DNA from: Virgibacillus salarius
GTDB taxonomy: Bacteria; Bacillota; Bacilli; Bacillales; Amphibacillaceae
Assembly (NCBI RefSeq): GCF_039521925.1
Contig: NZ_BAAACY010000079.1
Location: 1-17,407 of the forward strand
Direction of reading: 5' to 3'
Length of the DNA: 17,407 nt
Made by a program: the position numbers and the translations under genes. Shown here one piece after another: positions 1-6,573 of the stretch. Numbering within the stretch: the stretch's first letter is position 1; each line of letters begins with the position of its first letter. Under the pieces are notes generated by a model. That model had not been told where the DNA came from, did not search any database, and saw nothing but the letters and a program-made list of their open reading frames with translations.

Positions 1-197
1 ACCACACGAGCGATTAATGAGTAGATCATGGCACCGTAATTCAGTTCTCTTGGGGCACCAACTTTATTAGGTTTATTAAATAAATTCAAGATAGGATCCA
101 AATTGATTGTTGAAAAAACAGCTTCAAAATGATGGGTAGGTTCCATCTCATATAATTCGTGTATGTCAAACAAGCTTTGTTGTCGTATAATAGACAT
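1..197 (-). CDS. Transposase, IS1182-like, N-terminal 65 residues only
   Basis: Read on the minus strand from the ATG at 197-195, the frame stays open to the window edge. The protein begins MSIIRQQSLFDIHELYEMEP and continues with an F-E-A-V-F-S-T-I-N-L-D-P-I-L stretch. This is the familiar N-terminus of IS1182/IS5-superfamily DDE transposases of Bacillota. The catalytic DDE core would lie to the left, outside the window. A GAGGTG ribosome binding site (213-208) lies 10 bases before the start. Another ATG at 205-203 is out of frame. The gene is truncated by the window, so whether the transposase is intact cannot be judged. Confidence 0.75.
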   Translation of the reverse strand, partial: MSIIRQQSLFDIHELYEMEPTHHFEAVFSTINLDPILNLFNKPNKVGAPRELNYGAMIYSLIARV

Positions 198-305
198 AGG
201 GGCATCTCACCTCTCTGTTTATGTTTGTGTGGTAACTAACATTATACAGGATTTGGGGAGGTGCTCTAATTTTTATGTCTTTAAAGTCTTGAGCCCCAAG
301 GGCTC
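1..305 (-). mobile_element. Right-hand (transposase-upstream) end of an IS1182-like insertion sequence, cut by the window edge
   Basis: The segment holds the start of a leftward transposase gene plus about 100 bases of upstream sequence, ending near the perfect inverted repeat GAGCCC-CAA-GGGCTC at 291-305. The exact element boundary is not visible because the other end of this copy lies outside the window. Read inward on the minus strand, the end begins GGGGCTCAAGAC, which loosely matches GGGGCTGGGAC at the right edge of the window. That is compatible with imperfect terminal inverted repeats of one element type. A TATAAT on the minus strand (246-241) could be the transposase -10 box, with no good -35 partner. 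The family is named from recalled sequence style. Confidence 0.6.
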
Positions 306-311
306 TATATT

Positions 312-692
312 ATGAAATTAACTCAGTTAATAAATAAAACAACGAAAAGTGTACATTATGTTTTATTAGTGGAAGTAGAAGAGGCAAATATGAAATCCCT
401 GGATAAATTATATTATTTAGAACATGTCGCAAACAGTGGTTTATTAAAAATAAAAATCGATAAAATCTTCGGAGTATATAGCACATTCGATCATCTAAAA
501 AATGATTATATACCAGATACGATGAAGAACGTTGTTTTTATTGCTAACTCTGAATTAGTTAATAATTTGGATACAAAACCTGTTTGTTATAAAACATTCA
601 ATAAAAATAAATTAAAGAGGATAAATATTGAAGATGTACTAGAGGAAGGGGATGATGTATATGGGCAAATTATATCTGATGATGAAAGATAA
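312..692 (+). CDS. Hypothetical protein, possibly 5'-truncated by the upstream IS
   Basis: This 126-residue protein is not recognised. It has a hydrophobic patch near residues 15-22, many lysines and an acidic tail, and no signal peptide or clear motif. The ATG at 312 has no ribosome binding site: the bases before it are the inverted repeat that probably marks the IS end. The frame is open upstream to 285, just after a stop at 282-284. The original start may therefore have been removed by the insertion. Its 3' end overlaps the next gene by about 30 bases, which indicates translational coupling and a shared operon. Because the next gene is CpaE-like, it may belong to the same pilus or conjugation-type operon, but nothing in the protein proves that. 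Confidence 0.5.
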   Translation: MKLTQLINKTTKSVHYVLLVEVEEANMKSLDKLYYLEHVANSGLLKIKIDKIFGVYSTFDHLKNDYIPDTMKNVVFIANSELVNNLDTKPVCYKTFNKNKLKRINIEDVLEEGDDVYGQIISDDER

Positions 693-1212
693 AGATATAA
701 GCGACAAAATAATAGAAATTTTACATAAACTACGAAAAATTAGCGAATCAGAAGAAATTGATCATACAGTACAAGTAGTAGAATTATACAACCTTAAACA
801 AATGATCGAAAAAATGTCCGATAAACATGCAATATTTCTGTCAGATTGCTGTTCCCCAGAATTTATTAAAACTGTAAAAGCTTCTTCAGATACACAATAT
901 TTCTTATTTCATCTTGATGAGAAGCCAGCTACTTTAAAGAGTAGTACTAATGTTTTTGTTTATGATAAATATGAGCCTATAATTAATTGGCTAGATAGAT
1001 ATGTTTTTAAGGAGTTAGATCAAATACCCGAACTATCTATTCAAGAAAATAAAATAGAAGAAAGTGAAGGGGTGATTAATAAAAAAGAAACTGATGAGAA
1101 GGCAGTTGAAGATGTATCTATTTATCAACAAAACAATGAAATAGTTTCCGATGAACGGGTTAATGATATTAAGAACAAGGCGTTTCGAAATGTTAGTTGG
1201 CAACCAAATTAA
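661..1212 (+). CDS. N-terminal half of an interrupted CpaE-like protein (receiver-like domain plus linker)
   Basis: The product begins MGKLYLMMKDKDISDKIIEI. It has an alternating strand/helix pattern over about 120 residues that resembles the atypical receiver domain of CpaE/TadZ proteins, then an acidic linker. ATG codons at 652, 655 and 661 are all possible starts. The SD AGAGGAAGG (641-649) is too close for 652, so 655 or 661 is preferred; 661 is used because it begins directly on the first predicted strand. The frame stops at TAA 1210-1212, but the same frame continues without another stop to 1995 and encodes a ParA/MinD-type ATPase. I infer that the two halves were one gene of about 445 codons and that the TAA is a nonsense change. 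Confidence 0.6.
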   Translation: MGKLYLMMKDKDISDKIIEILHKLRKISESEEIDHTVQVVELYNLKQMIEKMSDKHAIFLSDCCSPEFIKTVKASSDTQYFLFHLDEKPATLKSSTNVFVYDKYEPIINWLDRYVFKELDQIPELSIQENKIEESEGVINKKETDEKAVEDVSIYQQNNEIVSDERVNDIKNKAFRNVSWQPN

Positions 1213-1263
1213 ATCATCGGGATTTGGTCACCATTACCTAGAGCTGGTGTTACTACCTTCGTT

Positions 1264-1995
1264 ATGAACTTCGCAATATACCTAGCAGAGTTGAGGATGA
1301 ATACTTGTGTAATTGAATCTCCTTGTGAACATCCGGATCATAAAACAAACTTATCGCGATTTTGTGACTCATCTTTACTGAATAAATGGAACTCCTTTGC
1401 ACAAGTTCGCTTCAATATATCACTAGATCCAGCTAGTGTGCATTTTAAATATAAGAATGTTCAATGGATGCCATTTGATTCATATGATAAACCATATTAT
1501 GAAATGTACAATGGCATAGATATTATGAGGGATCAAATAAATGCAGCAACTTACTTTGATGCCATCACCATTGATATGAATAGCATAGACAACTACTATA
1601 TTGATAATTTAACATTAAGTTATCTAGATGAATGGTGGATAGTTTATGATGGAGATCAGCATCGATTTATGGAATCGATTAATACTATTACTGAAACCTT
1701 TGACCTTAATATTAAGTTAATTGTTAATAAATATAATCGCTTTTCAGAAGTTGATGAAATTGCAAGCTTGTTAGGTATAAAATCAGAAATTATTAAAGTA
1801 CCTAATATATTCAAATCTATTCAAAAAAATAAAACCAGTAATATACCTTTAATAAATAAGCCTGAGGGTAGATATTATCTTGACAAGCCATTTCATGAGA
1901 TTTCGACAATGTTTCTAGGTAAGGATTATATAAACAAATTTTATCGAAACCCTTTTTATTCCATAAAGAAAATAAAGGATTTTTTAAATTGCTAA
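1264..1995 (+). CDS. C-terminal half of the interrupted CpaE-like protein (ParA/MinD-type ATPase domain)
   Basis: The first ATG after the TAA at 1210-1212 is at 1264, but the frame is open from 1213. Codons 1213-1263 encode G-I-W-S-P-L-P-R-A-G-V-T-T-F-V, the position of the ATP-binding loop in ParA/MinD/CpaE proteins. The usual GK[ST] is replaced by GVTT, so even the uninterrupted protein has a degenerate Walker A. A product started at 1264 would lack this loop entirely, and no ribosome binding site precedes 1264. Downstream, an F-D-A-I-T-I-D-M stretch fits the Walker A'/B strand, and L-I-V-N-K-Y-N fits the strand that in ParA proteins reads V-x-N. The expected partners of a Tad-like or conjugative system (CpaF, TadB/C) are absent. 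I regard this as the tail of a pseudogene. Confidence 0.6.
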   Translation: MNFAIYLAELRMNTCVIESPCEHPDHKTNLSRFCDSSLLNKWNSFAQVRFNISLDPASVHFKYKNVQWMPFDSYDKPYYEMYNGIDIMRDQINAATYFDAITIDMNSIDNYYIDNLTLSYLDEWWIVYDGDQHRFMESINTITETFDLNIKLIVNKYNRFSEVDEIASLLGIKSEIIKVPNIFKSIQKNKTSNIPLINKPEGRYYLDKPFHEISTMFLGKDYINKFYRNPFYSIKKIKDFLNC

Positions 1996-2360
1996 CAGGT
2001 GGTAGACCACTGGTTATTTACCGTTAAGACCACATAATAAATAGAAGAAGTACAGGTTTTGCGTTATAATACTGTAAAAGATTGAGAATTTTTAATAAAT
2101 GAGAACTGTAAGCCTTAGGATCTTTTTCATGGTGAAAGAATTATTTAAGTACCGTAAAGAAATCATGGAACGATTACAAAAGGCAGACATACATGTAGAG
2201 ATAGGAGAAAAAAGCTCGACACTGGCATTATTCAGGTATTCTTGGTGAGAAAGAGTTATAATTTGGGCCGTAGATAGTTATTGCATTTAAAGACTATATC
2301 TTTTGCATGTTATCTTTTAGTTTTACCCGAACCTTAAATTTGCAAAGGAATGATGTTTTA
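1996..2360 (+). other. Intergenic stretch with one doubtful 39-codon ORF
   Basis: No convincing gene lies between the ATPase half-gene and the next coding region. One ORF at 2129-2248 (39 residues, starting MVKELFKYRKEIMERLQKAD) has codon content like a real gene start but only a weak TTAGGAT site before it. It may be the leftover 5' end of a larger gene. A TATAAT at 2065-2070 has no good -35 partner. A frame open from 2307 leads into the next gene, but its first possible start has no ribosome binding site. Confidence 0.4.
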
Positions 2361-2717
2361 GTGAGTGTGACTTCCGAAGAATTAATTCAGAGTTTAAAAG
2401 AATTACAGGATTATTTGATGGATGGTGGTACTAAGTATCGCCAACAAACTGTAAGAATGGCTATATCTGTTGCTATAAGTTCAAAAGAGCGTTATAGTCC
2501 TATAGACTTTTGTAACATTCAAATCTCTCGTAAAATAGTAAAAGAATATGCAAGAAAGATCGATCAGGAACGCTGGATAGATGTTTCAAAAATGCTCATG
2601 ACTCATGCAAACGAAATTAAAAGGGAGAATTTGATGAGTCAAAAAGAGAAAGCGTTCCTAGAAAAAAGAAGGGAGGAAAGAATAAATCATCGTAAAAGTA
2701 AATTGAATAGATTGTAG
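2361..2717 (+). CDS. Small basic hypothetical protein
   Basis: The product is about 118 residues with a GTG start. The frame extends up to an ATG at 2307, but GTG 2361 is preferred because AAAGGA (2344-2349) lies 11 bases before it while 2307 has no site. The protein starts with a helical segment, S-E-E-L-I-Q-S-L-K-E-L-Q-D-Y-L. It ends in a strongly charged, probably coiled, basic tail rich in Lys, Arg and Glu over the last 30 residues. No known domain is recognised. Its position just before a replication-relaxation family gene suggests a plasmid or conjugative-element accessory protein, possibly nucleic acid-binding given the basic tail; this is inference only. Confidence 0.55.
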   Translation: MSVTSEELIQSLKELQDYLMDGGTKYRQQTVRMAISVAISSKERYSPIDFCNIQISRKIVKEYARKIDQERWIDVSKMLMTHANEIKRENLMSQKEKAFLEKRREERINHRKSKLNRL

Positions 2718-2761
2718 GATCAATCTTCAGACCAAGAATGAATAAACAGTTATACAATTGT

Positions 2762-2804
2762 GTTAGCTATGCAGAAATAAATTATAGTGTTGAATTTAGC
2801 TAAC
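2762..2804. repeat. Inverted repeat upstream of the replication-relaxation gene
   Basis: GTTAGCTA (2762-2769) is repeated as TAGCTAAC (2797-2804) with 27 bases between. It lies just before the promoter at 2818-2846 and could be a split operator or the end of an upstream transcript. No T-run follows, so it is not an intrinsic terminator. Confidence 0.4.
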
Positions 2805-2817
2805 GAGCAATATGTTA

Positions 2818-2846
2818 TTCACATTGAAATGAAATTGTGTTATAAT
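2818..2846 (+). promoter_or_regulatory. Sigma-A-type promoter for the replication-relaxation gene
   Basis: TTCACA (2818-2823) and TATAAT (2841-2846) are separated by exactly 17 bases, giving one mismatch to consensus in the -35 box and none in the -10. Transcription would start near 2853, about 30 bases before the terminator-like hairpin at 2882. Confidence 0.65.
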
Positions 2847-2881
2847 CCATTTAACAAATTAAATTATCTAATAAAGGGAGT

Positions 2882-2938
2882 CCCCCTAACAGTGAGTAGG
2901 TACAATTGTGCCTACCTCTTGTTAGGGGGGCTTTTTTT
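2882..2938 (+). terminator. Intrinsic terminator or attenuator in the leader of the replication-relaxation gene
   Basis: CCCCCTAACA (2882-2891) pairs perfectly with TGTTAGGGGG (2920-2929) and is followed by a seven-T run (2932-2938). Inside it sits a second hairpin, GTAGGTAC (2896-2903) with GTGCCTAC (2908-2915), closed by an AATT loop. The structure stands between the promoter at 2818 and the start codon at 2960, so transcripts reaching the gene must read through it. A GTG at 2892, behind AAAGGGAG (2873-2880), opens a frame running through the hairpin to TAG 2970-2972; it might be a leader peptide. Confidence 0.75.
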
Positions 2939-2959
2939 ATTGGAAAGGAGTAATAGGAT

Positions 2960-3829
2960 ATGTATAAACTAGATCAAAATTATTACAAAGAAAAATTCCT
3001 TTCAAGTAACGAAGGTTTCGTTAGGTCGAATTCTGTTAAAGGTATAAGATTAAAACACTATGAATTAGTTGCTCTATCATTATTAGCAAAAGAGCAATTG
3101 CTTACATCTAAGCAGTTTCGTGATATTCTTGCATTGTTTAGTCCAGATACAAAAGGTAAAACACTGACAAATCGAGTAGCAAGGTTCAATAAAAAGGAAA
3201 TTATTGGTTTTATTGAAGCTCATCCTTATGTTAAAAATGATTACCATAAATTCTATATCAAGAAATATGGTGTGGAGATTTTGGTTGAATATGGGCTTCT
3301 TGACCGTAGCTGGTTAGAAAAAAGTAAATACGGAAAGAAGAGAATAAAATTGTTAGATGGATACTTGGCCGCAAAAGAGCTAATAGTTTCCAGCTATATT
3401 GCAAGCTTAAAATTTAATAAAGAGATCGAAGTTTTTCGCCCAAGCTATTATAACAAATTAAATATGAGTAAGGTTATGCCAAATGGTATCATCGCAGTAA
3501 ATGAAAATTTACAGTTATGTATTGAAGTAGATACTGGTTCTTTATCGTCATCCAGAATTAGAGATAAAATCCAAAGTTATATAGATTTAGCAAAAAAACA
3601 GCCTCAGAAACAATTTGTCATCTTATTCGCAACAATTGATCGAACTATTCCACTTCGAAATCAGTATAATGTAGTAGGGAAACGCCGTGTTAACATTTTA
3701 AGAAAGATTGCAGATAACCATGTTGAGTTGCACAGTACCCACAATTTAGATGTTCGGGTAAAACCAGTGGGTGATGCTAAGTCCTGGTTTTCCTCTTTAG
3801 TGGAACATGGCAAAATGCCTCTTCGTTAG
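2960..3829 (+). CDS. Replication-relaxation family protein
   Basis: The protein has 289 residues. It opens with a winged-helix-like region at about residues 33-80. The second half carries M-P-N-G-I (173-177) and I-E-V-D-T-G-S (188-194), followed by an R-x-K-x-x-x-Y segment. This matches the P-D-G...E-x-D-x-G-T pattern of the Replic_Relax family (PF13814). Members occur on Gram-positive plasmids and integrative conjugative elements and are thought to act in element replication or DNA relaxation. An AAAGGAG site (2944-2950) lies 9 bases before the ATG. A leader hairpin between promoter and gene suggests control by attenuation, as is common for plasmid replication functions. A strong terminator follows at 3874-3911, so it forms its own transcription unit. 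Confidence 0.75.
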   Translation: MYKLDQNYYKEKFLSSNEGFVRSNSVKGIRLKHYELVALSLLAKEQLLTSKQFRDILALFSPDTKGKTLTNRVARFNKKEIIGFIEAHPYVKNDYHKFYIKKYGVEILVEYGLLDRSWLEKSKYGKKRIKLLDGYLAAKELIVSSYIASLKFNKEIEVFRPSYYNKLNMSKVMPNGIIAVNENLQLCIEVDTGSLSSSRIRDKIQSYIDLAKKQPQKQFVILFATIDRTIPLRNQYNVVGKRRVNILRKIADNHVELHSTHNLDVRVKPVGDAKSWFSSLVEHGKMPLR

Positions 3830-3873
3830 TTGAAAACAATTCTTAAAGTAGACATTGAAGTTGTAAAAGAATT

Positions 3874-3911
3874 AAAAACCCTTTGGATATTGGTTCTCCA
3901 AAGGGTTTTTA
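3874..3911 (+). terminator. Intrinsic terminator after the replication-relaxation gene
   Basis: AAAAACCCTTTGG (3874-3886) pairs with CCAAAGGGTTTTT (3898-3910) across an 11-base loop. The A and T runs flanking the GC part let it work in both directions. The remaining bases up to 4109 hold nothing I can recognise. Confidence 0.85.
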
Positions 3912-4109
3912 AAAAGTTATTCAATAAACTGATAGTTTGTAGAAAAATTCTAAATTCAGTGTTGGATAATTATGTTAAAATAAAAATGAGTTTGTAAAAT
4001 GTACTTAAATTAACAGATCAGTTATGTAGAATTACGAAATTTCTTATTTCTTTAAATATTGCGAAATCACTTACTATTAGTTGGCCTTTTAGTTTTTAGG
4101 AAAATAAAA

Positions 4110-4139
4110 AAGACATCAAATCTTTCAAGAGAGTATAAT
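4110..4139 (+). promoter_or_regulatory. Probable promoter for the ART-like gene
   Basis: TATAAT at 4134-4139 is consensus. AAGACA at 4110-4115 is a four-of-six -35 match at 18-base spacing. The predicted start lies about 20 bases before the ribosome binding site of the gene at 4167. Confidence 0.45.
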
Positions 4140-4166
4140 GATATGTATTAAAATAAGGAGTTAAAA

Positions 4167-4661
4167 ATGGATATATTCGAATTATTTAAAATGTGGGTAA
4201 ATCATCCAAAAGGAGGAAGTGGCAGAAGTAATTTAGACAATACAGATGAATGTTGGACAAAGTTATTACAAGGTATTCGTAATTGGGAGAACAGTGAAGA
4301 TAAATATGAAAATGAAATTGCAAAATATCTACTGTATACAGGGGAAATAAGAAGAGTTCATTTAGGCCTTGATGAAGTGAATTATAATAATCATTATGTT
4401 TCATGGACATCAGCTGAAAAATTAGAAGATATATATTGGTTCAATTCATCGTGTGCTCATACAATAATTACAGCAGAAGCAACAAATGATAATCCAGGGA
4501 TTAGTGTTAAAGGATTTATAGAAGTTGTGAAACTTGAAATTAAAGATTTTGAATTAAACTCACCGGTCATCAGAGCGGAACAAGAAGTGATTTTTCCATT
4601 ACAAGAAAATTCAATATTAAGCATTGAAAAAATAAGAAAACAAAAAAGAGATGAAAAATGA
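4167..4661 (+). CDS. Hypothetical protein with ADP-ribosyltransferase-like motifs
   Basis: The protein has 164 residues, an AAGGAG site (4155-4160) six bases before the ATG, and no signal peptide. I see an ordered motif set reminiscent of R-S-E class mono-ADP-ribosyltransferases. It has R62-R63-V-H65 after a strand, Y77-V-S79-W-T-S82 resembling the S-T-S motif, and E138-Q-E140-V-I-F-P resembling the E-x-E catalytic loop that usually precedes an L-L-P stretch. Spacing and order fit the small ART fold, but no search was possible and the overall sequence is unfamiliar. If correct, it would transfer ADP-ribose from NAD+ to a protein or nucleic acid and could be a toxin or a phage-defence effector. 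No antitoxin-like partner is evident next to it. It is probably monocistronic. Confidence 0.5.
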   Translation: MDIFELFKMWVNHPKGGSGRSNLDNTDECWTKLLQGIRNWENSEDKYENEIAKYLLYTGEIRRVHLGLDEVNYNNHYVSWTSAEKLEDIYWFNSSCAHTIITAEATNDNPGISVKGFIEVVKLEIKDFELNSPVIRAEQEVIFPLQENSILSIEKIRKQKRDEK

Positions 4662-5105
4662 CATGAAATCCCAAGGAGCAGAAGAATTTTTTGACGCTGT
4701 AGTTTTGAAATAGGGTCACGATGCAAATGTGATAAGTATATCTAAGCTTGTAATCTATTGTTTAGCCAAACTTATATATACACTGATTAATGATAGCAAT
4801 AGCATTCGGAGTTAAACAGGTATTCACTACACTTGATAGTTAGAAGTGTTTTTAATTTTTGCAGGGGGGATAAAGGTGTGTATATGAAAGAAAATAAAGA
4901 GTACTTCAATTGATTTAGTTAATATAAATTAGGGTAACTGTAATTCTAAACCACGACATATGACATATTAAGTTAGATATACTACGATAAATGACATTTT
5001 ATATTAAATTTATAATCTCTTTATGTGAGAAGAATGTATGTTTTTATAGTGATTTTGTGACAAAACATATTATATTAAAATTCACAATCTAAAGGAGTGA
5101 AACTT
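4662..5105 (+). other. Intergenic stretch with a gene-start remnant
   Basis: No real gene is visible. At 4884 an ATG with a good AAAGG site (4872-4876) begins a frame that stops after nine codons (MKENKEYFN), which looks like the surviving start of a lost gene. Just before the next gene, TTGTGA (5055-5060) and TCACAA (5082-5087) form a spaced inverted repeat that might be an operator. The sequence is otherwise AT-rich with many stops in all frames. Confidence 0.35.
4829..4860 (+). terminator. Weak intrinsic terminator after the ART-like gene
   Basis: ACACTT (4829-4834) pairs with AAGTGT (4844-4849) over a nine-base loop and is followed by TTTTAATTTTT. The stem is short and weak, and it lies about 170 bases after the stop codon. 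Confidence 0.4.
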
Positions 5106-5738
5106 TTGGCTGAAGGTATTCGATTTAAAAATTTACCATCCTTATTAAACGATATGAAGAGAAAAAAATGGTATATTGATTCTTTTATATTCGAATATAA
5201 AAAGATAGAGTATATTGTGATACTCAAGTTATTTAAAGAAAATCAGAGAAAGCCTAATAAACATGCGCAGGCGAAAATTGAATTTGTCCAAATTAATAAT
5301 ACAAGTAAATGCTTAGAGGGATTTGTTGACTTTTATGAAGTGAGATTTCTAAGTAAACTAGATTTTTGTGAATTTTTTGGGATAAAAGAAGGGGATGCTG
5401 ATAGGGATTTATTCGTTGATTTTGCAAACATATTTGCAGATTTTATTCCTACAATTAAAGTAATCCAGAAGGATGATATACAGAGTAGACTAGTTGGTAG
5501 CCGAGCAGAGGGTAACAACCCTAAGGCTATTTATTGTTACGATGTTCGTCGAAATGGTACTAAATCTGATGGGACACCACATAAACGCACGATAGAAAAT
5601 AGTAATAAAGCAGAAGTGTTAAGACCTACATTATATGAGCGGTATTATACTGATGATAATTTGAGTTTTTTCTTTTCAGATAAAGAAGAAGATAACAAGA
5701 GCGACGATGAAATTATGAGAGCAGTTGCCCAAAGATGA
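5106..5738 (+). CDS. Hypothetical protein, possibly DUF6037-like
   Basis: The protein has 210 residues starting at TTG 5106. A GTG at 5097 is in frame but overlaps the AAAGGAG site (5091-5097), so the TTG eight bases downstream is the better start. The N-terminal part (L-P-S-L-L-N-D-M-K-R-K-K-W, then F-I-F-E-Y-K-K-I-E-Y-I-V-I-L-K) recalls the DUF6037 family, whose function is unknown to me. That assignment is from memory and weak. The C-terminal third is charged and probably disordered, ending in an acidic segment. No catalytic motif, signal peptide or membrane segment is visible. It stands alone, flanked by non-coding DNA. Confidence 0.65.
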   Translation: MAEGIRFKNLPSLLNDMKRKKWYIDSFIFEYKKIEYIVILKLFKENQRKPNKHAQAKIEFVQINNTSKCLEGFVDFYEVRFLSKLDFCEFFGIKEGDADRDLFVDFANIFADFIPTIKVIQKDDIQSRLVGSRAEGNNPKAIYCYDVRRNGTKSDGTPHKRTIENSNKAEVLRPTLYERYYTDDNLSFFFSDKEEDNKSDDEIMRAVAQR

Positions 5739-6099
5739 ACTTCATAATGTATATATTAGGGGGGTATTTCAAGGCATTTATTCTGTTTTTTGTTGCTTTA
5801 TTAAAAAAGGAAGATACTGTGATTTTTGATTTAGAATGAACCAATGAAACACTAGTTATTTCCAAAAGAATAATCAAAGTCGTCTCAAATTTTAGCATTT
5901 ATATTTATCTAGTATAGTGTCTTTCTCGTTTCGAGTATTACCATTGAAAAAAGCAAGACAAACATACAACATATCCAATAATGCGTTTTAGACCATACTG
6001 TGTAATAAATAATGTATATAGAGCCAGGTTGTTGAAAAGTTTATCTTGATACGTTAGATAGAGATAATAATAAACATAGTAACTGATTTTAATATATTT
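5739..6099 (+). other. Intergenic stretch with a possible 30-residue hydrophobic peptide
   Basis: The only notable frame is 5747-5839, encoding 30 residues. A hydrophobic core of about 13 residues (F-I-L-F-F-V-A-L-L) is followed by K-K-E-D and an acidic tail, like a single-span small membrane peptide. It starts nine bases after the preceding stop and has no ribosome binding site, so it would depend on translational coupling. The rest, up to 6099, shows nothing I recognise. Confidence 0.25.
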
Positions 6100-6396
6100 G
6101 TGGAAAATAACTGTGAATTAATAACAAAAGGAACTTTCTTACCAATAAAGAGAGAAGAGTACAAAAAGTCTATCTTTCTTAGCATTCCGCCCCATTGTAA
6201 TACTTTCGTGTATAATTCTAAACACCTTTTCGGTACTGGAGAAGTTACGCTAATCAAATTGATACTATATAAAATTCCTCCTGAAGGAAATTTAATAGTT
6301 AATCACAAGGAAGATTATCTTCTTATTGAGCAAATAAAAGAATTTTTTAAAAGCGATGAACGAATAACGTTTAAAATGGTTCGAGAAGAAAAGTGA
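6100..6396 (+). CDS. Hypothetical small protein without clear start signals
   Basis: A 98-codon frame opens at a GTG at 6100, and the frame is open back to 6058 with no ribosome binding site before any candidate start. The predicted protein reads like real coding sequence: P-P-H-C-N-T-F-V-Y-N-S-K-H-L-F-G-T-G in the middle and a lysine/glutamate-rich end. I do not recognise it. The lack of initiation signals suggests the 3' part of a gene that lost its beginning. It lies about 180 bases before the Avs gene, with an AT-rich gap between, and is probably not in its operon. Confidence 0.4.
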   Translation: MENNCELITKGTFLPIKREEYKKSIFLSIPPHCNTFVYNSKHLFGTGEVTLIKLILYKIPPEGNLIVNHKEDYLLIEQIKEFFKSDERITFKMVREEK

Positions 6397-6573
6397 TAAT
6401 ATACATAATCAAAGATTTGTTAATGTTTTAACATAAATCCTAAGAATCGATTATAGCCCTACTACTAAACCAAATAATCGAAAATGTACATCTTTATATT
6501 CAATACCAGTATATGATATATGTATTGTCTTTTTAAACAAATTCAATAATATTCGAAGAGGGGGAAGGGAACT

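Noticed and set aside
2787..2972. 61-codon frame as a full gene
   Set aside because: It runs through the promoter and the terminator hairpin and has no site before its ATG; only the short GTG 2892 part with an SD is worth considering as a leader peptide.
4186..4726. Minus-strand frames opposite the ART-like gene
   Set aside because: They are antisense shadows of a gene with a good promoter and ribosome site, and have hydrophobic, low-information translations.
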